A stretch of 64,000 nucleotides of DNA from Cheilinus undulatus (lineage: Eukaryota > Chordata > Actinopteri > Labriformes > Labridae). Positions 11,364-21,755 of this stretch are shown piece by piece. The position numbers and the translations under genes are program-made. The notes beneath the pieces were generated by a model. The model did not search any database and was not told the DNA's origin. It saw only the letters and a list, made by a program, of their open reading frames with translations. The stretch lies in contig NC_054866.1 of the NCBI RefSeq assembly GCF_018320785.1, positions 13,253,885 to 13,317,884 on the forward strand, in the 5' to 3' direction. Numbering within the stretch: the stretch's first letter is position 1; every line of letters starts with the position of its first letter.

Positions 11364-12539
11364 CTACATTTAATCAAAATATGACAGGAAAGTTAATATA
11401 GCTTACACACACCATGAGAGGAAATGAAACCAAATACAAGTGGACAGAGACAAAGTATTATGAGGCGAAACAGCAGCTGTATTTTATCTTCATTCTTCTT
11501 TAAGTCTAATGCATAACTTATAGCCGATATACCCACATTTATCTTAGCCCGTCCTAATACTGATGCATGCACTAGCCCTTTTAATGCCAATAACAGAGCC
11601 ATTCCTGTACCTAAAAGTACCTTTTGCTCTTATTTTGACATCTATTTGTTTCAGAAACAGACATAGAAAAAGAGAAACAGCAGTTGTTTCTGCAGTTACT
11701 GGAGGAGGCATCAAGCAGTGGAAAAGCAGAGTCATTTCTTTGGATTACTTGCACTTTACATGTGTTTTTTTACAGCAACTCAAGCTTCTTGTGCCTTTTT
11801 TTAGAGCTACAGACAACACTGTAAAAACTTGCTGACAAACAGTGAGCTTTATGGTGCACAAAACAAGAATGGTCCCATTTTTTACGGAGCTTATTTTCAA
11901 ATTAAACTAAAATATCCTAATGAAACAATAGAGTTTAACGTAGTTGCATTCAATCCTGACAAAGTGCTTAAAATAAAAATAAATAAACAAATAAAAAACA
12001 CTTCACTCAATTGCTAACAAATGAAAAAATAAACTGTCCCTGCAACTTCAGTCCTTATGACGCACTTTAAAATTCAAAAGCTACCTGCTCTTAACTCCAA
12101 ACATTGAATACTTCTACCCAGCATTATGGCAGCCTGTGTTTATTCAGACGACACATACGGTTGTAATGGTCATAGTTGCAGATACGTTTTAAGCTATTAT
12201 CAGTCACTGTTGATATTATGCATATCATGCATTTATAAATCTTGTGTAATGTCCATTTGGAGCCATGTGGCCCATTAAATTTCAGCTAAGTAAACAAACA
12301 AGACGGTTAAAAGTTTGGGACAATCGTTGCTTTTAATAGTAGCTCGGTAAACTGGGATGAAACAGTTAACCGCCAGTGTCACGGCAGCCTATCTAGTTGT
12401 GTAATTCTTTCAAAATTTAGCTCATGACCTTAAAAAGTTGTATTTACAACTGCACTATCGACAAACTAGCACTGACACCCAAATATCTCCAGTAAACATC
12501 CACGGCTGTAGCCTCCGTGCTGCTAAAGTGATGCTGTAC

Positions 12540-12624
12540 CTTCCAGAGGGAAGCCACTTCGGGGGTAGTTCTGAGCCAGCGTGGGTCGCATCATCCTGGG
12601 TATTGACCCCGCCAACGCAGTCAT
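12540..12624 (-). CDS. pax3: pax3 exon 1 (start codon): paired-box and homeodomain transcription factor, 5' part
   Basis: PAX3 is a nuclear transcription factor for neural crest, dorsal neural tube and muscle progenitors, binding DNA through a paired domain and a homeodomain. This 85-nt coding exon begins at ATG (12624-12622) and encodes [20 protein letters not shown] then PRSGFPLE, closely matching the PAX3 N-terminus (MTTLAGAVPRMMRP type). Its donor GTACAGCA follows GAAG in phase 1, as in mammals. Exons 1-4 together give 198 residues, with the paired domain from about residue 34 to 161. Intron 1 is 1,176 bp. Teleosts have pax3a and pax3b. The sequence alone does not settle which this is. 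Met at 12624 is chosen because it restores the canonical N-terminus and the exact exon length. Confidence 0.93.
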
Positions 12625-12629
12625 ACCTC

Positions 12630-13250
12630 CACCACCCCAGAGACTGCAGATACCTCCTCCTAACGGGGAGGCTGCTACTTCGCCGCCGAGTTTGTAGCAA
12701 AGGGAGACACCGTTGGAGTCACTTTTTCTGGAAGCTTCCAGGAGGGTTAGCTTCAGTAAGGTTGGCCGCACCCGGGATGCAGCCGAGCTCAGTGTCCCGG
12801 GGCAGCTGTTACCCAGTGAGGAGTCAAATATGACGACAAAAAAAAGAAGAAATGTGGAGTCTTTAGAGTTAAAATGGGTGAAATTATCCGTCTTCTCGGT
12901 TTGACTCGGCAGTAATGGCGCTCTTGGAAATGTGGCTGCTAAAGCGGCGTAGCTATGTCGAAATTATTGTTGTTGTTGTTTGTTGACACCGCTTCAAAGT
13001 GAGAGGAGACCGTCAAAAGTATCCGAGCTCTTCTCTCTCCCTGTCAGCGCTCCCGTCTGTGATTGGTCGAGCTGGTACACCCGGTACGCAGCGGAGAGCG
13101 CGGATTGGCCGAGACTAAAAACTTTCCTCCAATCAGAGACCCCGTCTCAGTTTGTTCGAGCAGGACAGAGGCGTCAGTTTATAAACTCAAGAGCTAGGAG
13201 GAAGACACTGTTTGAAAAGAAAATCCGCATTTTTGTTTCGTGTACAACTG
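12630..13250 (-). promoter_or_regulatory. pax3: pax3 5' UTR and CpG-rich promoter with three CCAAT boxes
   Basis: GC and CpG content rise sharply here. Three NF-Y-type CCAAT/ATTGG motifs lie at 13062-13066, 13104-13108 and 13129-13133. If they sit at the usual 60-150 bp upstream of the transcription start, the start would be near 12950-13010, giving a 5' UTR of roughly 350 nt. No good TATA box is seen at the matching place. A GTTTATAAAC palindrome at 13177-13186 is upstream of the CCAAT boxes and may be a factor site instead. Start-site position is inference. Confidence 0.6.
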
Positions 13251-16200
13251 TCTAAAGTGAGAAAACGGCTGCTCATTGATCATTAACAGTTCGCCACTGT
13301 TTATTCAAACAACGGTGCTGACCTCAGGCTTCTTATAGGGTAAATATAGCCTGATCAAAATTGATTGACATAGCCTATAGACTGTTGTTTTCATATTATA
13401 ATGCGCAGAATTACAAAGACAGTGTTATGTTTAGGTATTATTGACCAGCAACATATTTTATGCAGGCAATAAAGAAAATAAATTTGAATTATTTTCATGT
13501 GCTGCTAATAAAAATGCTAGAGAACACTTTCTGTCCAGTAATAAACCATAACCTCGAAATGTTTTATATAAAAAAAATCCAAATAAGAATCAAATATAAA
13601 AAAAACGTATTTTTCAGAGGTAACTTTAATTAGTCCTGGGTGTCCGGATTGCATTGAAAGTGATTTATAATGTTACATTATAAATTTGCTTAATTGATAA
13701 GTGGTTCAGTCTATGCATCCCTGGTTTGACACCATAATGTTCAGATACTTCTCTCAACAGAGATGAGTAATGGATGACAAACTCTTTTTACAATAGCATT
13801 TTCATATGCACATATTCTTTTTCCCCCCGGTTATATTGTGCGTCTCCTACCCTGGATTTGCTCTTTATTCACAAAATAACCTCTCTGAGCAAAAACAACA
13901 TTTATGATTGGCACTTTTACAGATTTTTACGCATAAGTCTAATTATTAGGTCCGGGCAAAAGTGATAAAGTCTCCAAAACTGGTCACCATTCTGTGCGTA
14001 AAATCATTCACAACCCGTTGAGTGTCAGCTATCACACACGACGCCTAATTTGCTTCCACCCCATGGCCTTATTAAATGACACAAATGGTGCTAAAGTGTG
14101 TGCACCTCCAGGAATTTATTGTGGCGTTCAGAATGAGCACTAGCCAGCCGAGGACAGTGAAGGGGGACGTGCGCCACAGCAGGATACGACGCCAGGGCGG
14201 CCGTAAAGCCAGTCTAGTTGGAGTGGTGATGTGGGAGTATTTTCTTTTCCAGTTGTCTAATAATCGGTATTGTCGCCACCTAAAATAAATAGAATAGAAG
14301 TGTCTTTTTAAGTCCAGCTATGAACCCTCTTAGTCCTTTATCAGGTTGTGAGTAGTGTGTGCCACAGCATCCTTTAGTCCCTGATCAATCACTGGTGCAA
14401 AGGTTCCGCTCCTGAGCTTTGAATTCAGACAAAAGCTCGTTTTATCATCCAGAGAAAGGCTGGGTCGTCCTCTCTATTCTAGAGTCAAATTTTATCCTCT
14501 GCACAAATAGGCTAAACATTTGATATTAGGCTAAATAAGATTTTTGATTTTCCTTCTGGACACATGAGAGAAGTTTGTCTCCTGTATCTCTGGGGAATAA
14601 AGGTACACTTTCAAGATAAGAAAAACAACTAGGCTAAATATCAATTTGTGATCAAATATAAGGCGCATGCCCATCAAAAACAGGCGCAATGCGTAAAGAA
14701 ATGGTTATCCGCGTTACTGGGAAAATATAAGACATCTACAGTCGACATAGAGTAAGCCTATATCGTTTCCATCTTTAGAATCCATGTTGATGATGTTTAT
14801 CCTAACAGACCTAAATGTCTGTGTTTAAAAGATTGCCAAAGAACCACCATGTGTTTCAAGATAATGTATAGAAATGTTCGGTATAAATGAGGAATAAGCC
14901 AAAACAGAATTTTAAAAGTTATTTATTTAATTTTATTTGTCATATTTGTGTTAAAAACAAACCCTAGACACCTAATATTGAGCAATATATTGTTTTCAAT
15001 GATCTAAAGTTGCAGGTAAACTCCTGCGCACTGTTTAAGTCGCACTAATTGGCAACATTCAATTCCTCCAAATGTTGCCAATGTATTTGTGCAGTTTAGA
15101 CGGCGCTTTCTCCATCTCGGTTCAAAATATGACAGAAGATCTTTACGTTTCTGCACGTTTTATTTACCAGCCAGATGTGGAGCCAGATGTGTTAAATATC
15201 TGGAGCTTTGCTCCGACCTTAGAGGGGTCAAAGACCATGCTTCATCTTTTTTTTCTCATTTTTTAATTATTATTATTATTATTATTATTATTTTATGTAT
15301 TTATTTATTGCTTATCAGGCACTATTTTTAAGCATTTTTTAAATTTAAACAATGGATTTAAATGTGCAAGAAATCGAAGCATCGTTTGGACAAAATTGAA
15401 ACCACATCCTGCATCCTGTCATTGTACCTAAAAAAAAAACATCCATTCTTCAGAGTCAGCATCACATTTAAATAAAATAAAATGGAACAGTTCTTAAAGT
15501 GTCCACATCAATGTTAACCCATCATACAACCTTTCAAAGAGCAACATTTTGCACTCTTGCCTCCTAATAAGGGCAGGAATATTCGGTGTTTGGGTTTCTG
15601 TTAGATAACATGGGTATATAGGGTAAGACTGTGGTGTTAAACTTTACAACTTGAACTATTAATGAAAAATAAGAAGATAAAAGAGCGAAATGTGGGGTTC
15701 TAGTCATTGATGTAGTCATAAAATGCATAGAGTCCATCTTTATTGCAGTGTTTATATTGCATTGAGTGTAAAAGCTCTTAGAAGTAAAAATAAATAAATT
15801 AATGAATAAAATAAAAGTCTGATTTTTCTACGTTAGTTACAGAAATAAAATGCCCATGTGGTCACCAGGGTCCACCGGGGTTGTTTATTAGCCTATAATT
15901 CATTTCTTTTTGCATTCATCCATCATAACATTCTGCAGAAACATACTTTAACAAATTCAGGGCTTTCGATAAACTTTCTGGGCAAAGGCACCCTCTCACT
16001 CCACCTATGATACCAGCAATCCTTCAAATAATGGAACATTTGTCCTGTTTTTAAAAACGCATGGTATTGGTGGGTGTAGAAATTGGTGAAAACCTGAAAA
16101 TACAGACAGGTAGCAGTTATTTGTACAATTTAGACAGAGCGTAGAAGCGAGGGTTAAAATCAAAATTTGGGTGACTTCTTCTTTTGACTTCTATTTTAGT

Positions 16201-16589
16201 TGATGTGGTATCAAACACATTTTTACTAGCCTGTATCATTGTAGAGCACTGGTGGTGTGACAGCCGTTTGTTATACTGCATCACTATTATGAGTCACAAT
16301 CCCTCTAAAAATGATCGATATGTGATTTATGATCCATATCGCCCTGTCCTAACTCCATGCACAGCAGTAAAAGCCCTTAGTCCTTGTCCTTGTCATCCAC
16401 TCCAGACTGACTGTGTTACACCCCCCTCACCTGATCACCCCTTTCATGTCTTCACCCACTCACCTAGGAGCTACGGAGCAATAACGGGGACCCACCTGGG
16501 GGGGGGCACCAGAGTCCCTGTCATTCACCTTCATTTACGCATGGGGAGAGACATCCCACAGGATAAGTAGGTTTCAATTAACATTCACC
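13251..16589. other. pax3 upstream flank, mostly unique AT-rich DNA
   Basis: No gene or clear transposon was found. Blocks at 13980-14240 and 14990-15250 are unique with some CpG and could be regulatory. An (ATT)n run lies at 15265-15292. The plus-strand frames at 15072-15331 and 16184-16570 have no recognisable domain and no splice context, so I treat them as chance. Confidence 0.5.
15265..15292. repeat. (ATT)n microsatellite
   Basis: About nine ATT units in tandem following an oligo-T stretch. Confidence 0.95.
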
Positions 16590-17360
16590 TCTTTTAGCGG
16601 CTTTGTAAGAAGAAGAAAAACGCTCTTCAAATGTTGACTTTGCTGTCAGAAACGCGCGAGGACAAAAGGTGGACGCTGGGTTTAAAATAAGCAGAGTTAA
16701 GAGGGGGTCTTTCACCTGCTAAAGGAGACGTGGTTATCATGAGGGGGACGAGAAATGACGGGAGAGTTTGTTTCTGATTGATTTTCACCGACAGCTCTCA
16801 GCTGACGCGGGTTCCCTCAAAACAGCACGCGCATATTGGTTGTAGCTTACAGGGCGTCACAGAAACACAAGCTATCAGTGTAAGTGTTCATGTAGGCCTA
16901 TGTTCTGGCTTTATGAGGCCATGTTGCACATTCAGACGCATACACACTTTCATCTAACCATTTCGGGGACTTTTTTTGCCCCTAAATACAATGTAACTTT
17001 CAAATAGCCTAATAAATTTGATCCTTTAAAAGCCATAGAGCCATAAAGCTATCTCACCCTTAACACTCTCCTCGTTTTCTCACTTTCGATAATAGAATCT
17101 ACAATAAGGTTGATTTTCAATAGCTAAAACTCCACGTCCTCTCCTACTATTTATGTCCCTTATAGTGTGAAATGTAAACTAATTGATTGAACAGATAGGC
17201 TCCGTGTTTGTGAATGTCCTCCACTCCGAGCATGCGAGGCAGCTCATTTATTTCTCATCAAGCGACATTTCTGACTTTGAATTTCATCCCCCGGTAATGG
17301 ATTGGACACGGAGATTCAGTGTCACTTTAAAGAAAGGGCCGTGGTATGCATCATGACTCT
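16590..17360. promoter_or_regulatory. Candidate pax3 upstream regulatory region
   Basis: Unique, CpG-containing sequence 4.0-4.7 kb upstream of the pax3 start codon. It includes a CACCTG E-box (16713-16718), TGATTGAT (16775-16782, the PBX/HOX composite core) and further ATTGATT near 17192. Mouse Pax3 has upstream enhancers that use PBX/MEIS, TEAD and POU inputs, so this is a reasonable enhancer candidate, but orthology to them cannot be judged from the window. Confidence 0.35.
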
Positions 17361-18004
17361 CTGTTTTCCATTTGCCCCCTCTGTTTTCTTTTTTCCCTGT
17401 TATATCCAGTTACACATAGATCAATGACGCTCCTATATCATCACGTTCGTCAGCGTAAAGACTGACGCCCTCTTCTTTTGAGGAATAGTAAGACTAAAGT
17501 AAACAAATATTTACCATAACTAGCTGCTGATAGATCATCATTACTAAAGCTGAATATATATATATATATAGCCTTTGTGGAACCACTGGACCTGCATGGT
17601 TTCATGCTCCAAAACTGAACTTAATTTGGACTCAAATCATCAACAATTGCTATGGTGTAAATGTAGTTTCCCCTCATGTTACACTCGCAATAAAGTCATA
17701 TTCTGCACACAATTATGAAGACTCAAAACAAACATGGCTGCTGAATTCTAAGCATAACCACACTGGTCTGATCAAATGCCATCATGAATCACAGTTGTGA
17801 AAATCTGAACAAAAATTGCACACTTCATTCACTGAGAGACATCCTGAAATACTTCTAGGGCTGGGTGATATTGGCCCCAAATCATATTTTGATACTTGGT
17901 AGCTGAACAGCAATACACAACATACATGAAGAGATTTTTAAAAAAATGATGGTCAGTAACAGAATTCTAAACTTTGATTTGATTCTCATTAAAAATCAAA
18001 TATC
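17361..18004. other. AT-rich intergenic DNA with short (TA)n
   Basis: No gene. A short TA run is at 17554-17570. The segment from 17858 ('agggctgggtgatattggcc') resembles the start of a common teleost dispersed repeat and is interrupted at 18005 by a SINE. Confidence 0.5.
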
Positions 18005-18170
18005 GGGGTGCAGATGGTCTCCTTATCGACATGTAAGCAGGTGGCCTAGGTTCATGTCCAGCCTCTGGCTCCTTTCCTGCATGTCCCTCCCCCCTTCTCT
18101 CTCTCCCCCTTGTTTCCCACTCTACCCACTGTCCTCCTCTCCCCTCCTCCTAAAAATATATCTTTAAAAA
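18005..18170 (+). mobile_element. tRNA-derived SINE, copy 1
   Basis: A tRNA-like head (GGGGTGCAGATGGTCT, then a degraded B box at GGTTCATGTCC) is followed by the family body 'ctggctcctttcctgcatg', a pyrimidine-rich tail and a terminal 'tatctttaaaaa'. The flanks AATCAAATAT (17994-18003) and AATCTAATAT (18171-18180) match at 9 of 10 positions and look like a target duplication. The other copies are at 28004, 35213 and 48725 (the last on the minus strand). Confidence 0.75.
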
Positions 18171-18785
18171 AATCTAATATTACTGACACATTTTAGATTA
18201 TGGCAACTCAGATGTATCTCACTGTGTAAAATGCCTTGCTTATGCACACATATTTGCACCAATTAATCTACTTCCTGTGCTAATAACTTTAAATCCATTT
18301 ACCATATTCAAACGCAGCAATTATTTCATCTGTTGACTGTAACTCAATGCTGTAAGGAAGCTCTCTGTGGTAAAATGCCTCACCTTATATGTACCTTGTA
18401 CTCATTAACTATCCTTAGTTATCTCATCTTCCTCATGTAAATCTGCCCACGTCCTTTCATAGGTTTATACTCTGATCATGTCTAGTCAGCATCCTTGCAC
18501 CCTCTGAAATAGAAGTCATAGACACACAATAGTGGACAAATTTCATTATAAATACTAAAACTCCTACACACTGTCTGAACTGTACAAAAATATTAGTCAC
18601 ATTTCCAAAAATAGAGGTTTACAAAATGTTCTTTACACCTTGTGTTGGGTTTCAAAACAGTATAATCTACATCCTTTGAATGATGAATGTATAAGTAAAG
18701 AAATGTGATCTTAGGTTATAGTTTTGTTTTTTGTTTTATTTTTTTTTTTTCAAAAAGAGAGAGAAAATGTCTGCAACTTGTGCAC

Positions 18786-19303
18786 CAGTGTTAATTTTGA
18801 CAGCCATTTTTAATTCTAGCCTCGGTCTTAGTCTTTAGATTAACTGCATTTTAGTTTTAGTCACATTTTTGACATTAGTCGAAGAAAACTCAATAACATT
18901 TTAGTCTAGTTTTAGTCCATAAAAAGTCCTCATATTTCTCTTAACTTTTAGTCCAAGCATTTATTCTCTGGCCTGAATCTGGTACCAAATCATGGTAGTG
19001 TGTTCTGTTCACCCTAACAAACCTGGGGTCCCTGCTTTCTACAGCTGAGAGGCAGAATAGTGACTGATGTATTTTGACAGTTTTACCCACAGTGGAGAAA
19101 CATCATGGATTTTGTATGTCTGACAAAAAACTACATTACATTTTAGTCTAATTTTAGTCATCTTAATGAAAACTAAACTTACTTTTTGTCAGTTTTAATC
19201 ATCACAGATCTATTTTTAGCTAGTCTTAGACCCATCTTTCTCATGGAAAAAGGGGTGCTGATTAACATTTTAGTCATAGTTTCAGTCAGTGAAGTTAACA
19301 CTG
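18786..19303. mobile_element. hAT-like miniature element with CAGTGTTAA ends
   Basis: The 518-bp element starts CAGTGTTAATTTTGAC and ends GAAGTTAACACTG, giving inverted termini CAGTGTTAA/TTAACACTG. It is flanked by TTGTGCAC (18778-18785) and TTCTGCAC (19304-19311), an 8-bp duplication with one mismatch, as expected for hAT transposition. The interior is a reiteration of 'ttttagtc' words with no coding capacity. Confidence 0.75.
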
Positions 19304-19864
19304 TTCTGCACACGGTTAAAATTGCACAAATACATTAACAACATTTGGAAAAGTGGGTGGAATGACGAGGGTTGAGTAATAGTGGTAATGTTCAAATAGG
19401 CTGCAGTATTAATCGAATTATTCTTCTTAATTTTTAAATTGCAATAAAGCTTAGCCTAAGCTACATGAGGGAGTTTACAGTACATCTCATAAATCATAAC
19501 ATTTGCTTTTAGGTTGTTAGCTGTTTTAAAGTTCAGACATAGCCTATTTACATTTTTTTTAACATTTTAATGTTCAATAAAAAAGTAGCAGCCAGGCCTA
19601 GAAGTTGGCACAACTTAAAATAAACTATATCTTTTATTTGTTTGTGTGATACAGGAGTGATAAGAGGGAATATTTACATATACAGTTAATGTAACTCTGT
19701 TGTGGTTTGTTTATCATGTTTTTTTAACCACCATAGGGCAGTGTCAGTAGATTGATGCTGTGATGGTAGGCACCATCTTGTTTTCGTTCATTACAGTCCA
19801 GTTAGTAGTAGGCCTGTGTTGCCCGGGGGAGTAAACCACATACAAGCAGTTATCTTCATTGTTC

Positions 19865-20190
19865 ACCAGCAGTGGAGCCAGTTAAACTCTTGAGAAGAGT
19901 AAAAACGTCTTTTCCACCAAGAAAGCTTTCAGCGCAGTTCTTTGCTCTTTTTTAATGAAAAAATGTTATCCAGTTCTGATTTAAGTGTTGCTGTTTCTGC
20001 ATCCAGCCATTGTTTACACGTTTACAGCACAGCTAAACCCCCCCTGTAGCCACCACCTCATTCTCCTCAAATGAAGTGTCTTGATCTGACCGGAAAAAAT
20101 AACATTTTCAGTTTGAAGCTTTGCAAGATGTATGCGTCGATTACTGACATGGAATCTGGTCAATCCATCAGCTTCGCAAAATCATAACCT
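19865..20190 (-). pseudogene. Dispersed repeat with decayed RecQ-like helicase N-terminus, copy A
   Basis: On the minus strand, in shifting frames, this reads approximately LKSELDNIFSLKKEQRTA then LKAFLGGKDVF, which resembles the start of RecQ-type helicases just before the ATP-binding loop. The loop itself is absent. Frameshifts and stops make it non-functional. Its 5' flank ('gcgaagctgatggattgacc') and several blocks align with copies at 43002-43531 (plus) and 58480-59164 (minus). Teleost genomes contain many transposon-linked RecQ-like genes, so this is best read as a piece of such an element. The helicase assignment is by eye only. Confidence 0.5.
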
Positions 20191-20694
20191 GTCATACATA
20201 TCTGTATAATGCTTTTGTTAAAGGAATTCTTTTAAGAAGCAAAAGATTTGTTTGTTTGTTTGTTTTTTTAACTATTGTTCATGCTTGGAGTAGCTGATTT
20301 CTTATTCTTTCCCCTTTATGCTGTGCATATTTCTCCATTATCCAAAAGTGCTTTACAGTTACTCTAAACATTTATATACAGTAAATATTCATACACTATA
20401 TTAATATACACTAAAGCAAGGTGCAATTTCCTGTAAATGATGCTTATTGAGCAGAAATTACAAAAAGAAGTGTAAAGATTGTGTTCATGATGGAATAAAG
20501 ATGGTTATATAGCTCAATCTCAGAATTAGATGGTAATTTATGCATATCTTTGACAAGGGGACATACAGGATCAATTTTGAGAAACAAGGGCAAGCAGTGA
20601 GATTTACCTGCTGTCATCTGAAAATGACATGGTGTAGTTCTCATCTATCATTTAAGGCCTCCCTGATCATAACTCAGGATCAGTGAGGCTCATC
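20191..20694. other. Intergenic AT-rich DNA
   Basis: No gene or repeat end recognised. Confidence 0.5.
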
Positions 20695-21755
20695 TTTATT
20701 GAAAGTATAAACTTATTTTAAATTTGATGGCAGCAACACATCTCCAAAAAAGTAGGAACATGGCCATGTTTACCATTGAGTAGCATCTCATCTTCTTTTA
20801 ACAAGTCTGTAAACATTTTGGAGGTGAGGAGTCCAGTTGCTGGAGTTTTGGGAGAGGAATGTTGTCCTATCCTTGTCTGATGTAGGATTCTAGCTGCCCC
20901 TGGATGTCACCTGTCTTATTTTTCGTTCAGCAGGCCAGTTCAGCACCTGGACTCGTCTGCTGTGAAGCCATCTGTTGTGATGGATGCAGGATGTGGTTTA
21001 GCATCATCTTTCTGAAATGTGCAAGGCCTTCCCTTAAAGAGACGTTGTCTGGATGGGAGCATATGTTGCTCTAAAAGCTCTATGTACTTTTTTTAGCATT
21101 AACAAGCTCGAAGGTCCCTCTCCTCTTTAGTCCACAGGACACTGTGTGCATAGTTTCCAAAAAGAATTTCATATTTTGATTCTTCTCACCACAGAATGGT
21201 TTTCCATTTTTCCTCAGTTTGTTTTAAATGAGCTTTGTTCCAGATTTGTTCAGCTTTGTTCCGGCAGCATTTCAGGATCTTGTGCACGTGGATTCTTTTT
21301 TGCATGATACAGGTTTCATTTGAATTTTGTGGGTAGTACAGCGAACTGTGATGACAGACAATGATTTCAGTGAGGGCCCAAAGATCATGGGCATTCAATA
21401 TTGACCTATGGCCTTGTCCCTTGAGTTGAGAGATTTCTGGATTTTTGGACACAGTTTCCCACAGATTGGTGAGTCTCTGCACATCTTTACTTCTGCATGG
21501 CTACTTTTTCTACCCTGTCAACTTACCTACCTGTTGACAATTAGCCTAAGTACTTTTAAAATGCCGCCCCAGGTGTTTCCAATTAGTACCGTTTACTTTT
21601 CCAGTCTTTTGTCGCCCCGTCCCAACTTTTTTGAGTCATGTTGTTATATGTTGTTGATGCTTTTATGTAAATAAGATTTGTGTTTATGAGATCCAAAAGC
21701 CATTGCATTCTGTTTTTATTTAAATTTTACCCAACATTTTTGGAATTGGGGTTGT
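20695..21755 (-). mobile_element. Degenerate Tc1/mariner transposon, internally deleted
   Basis: The right end GGAATTGGGGTTGT with 'cccaacttttttga' inside it, and the left 'ggcagcaacacatctcc', are the signature of a widespread teleost Tc1-type element. On the minus strand, 21186-21482 reads a transposase relic including KGQGHRSILNAHDLWAL and KAHLKQTEEKWKTILW, the segment leading to the first catalytic Asp of Tc1 transposases. Further relics run to about 20830. Much of the DDE domain is deleted, so it is inactive. Confidence 0.8.

Noticed and set aside
12438..12833. 131-codon plus-strand frame across pax3 exon 1
   Set aside because: It is the antisense of the pax3 5' UTR and exon 1 in GC-rich DNA, with no protein family match.
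13177..13186. GTTTATAAAC as the pax3 TATA box
   Set aside because: It lies upstream of all three CCAAT boxes, which would put them downstream of the start, an unusual order.
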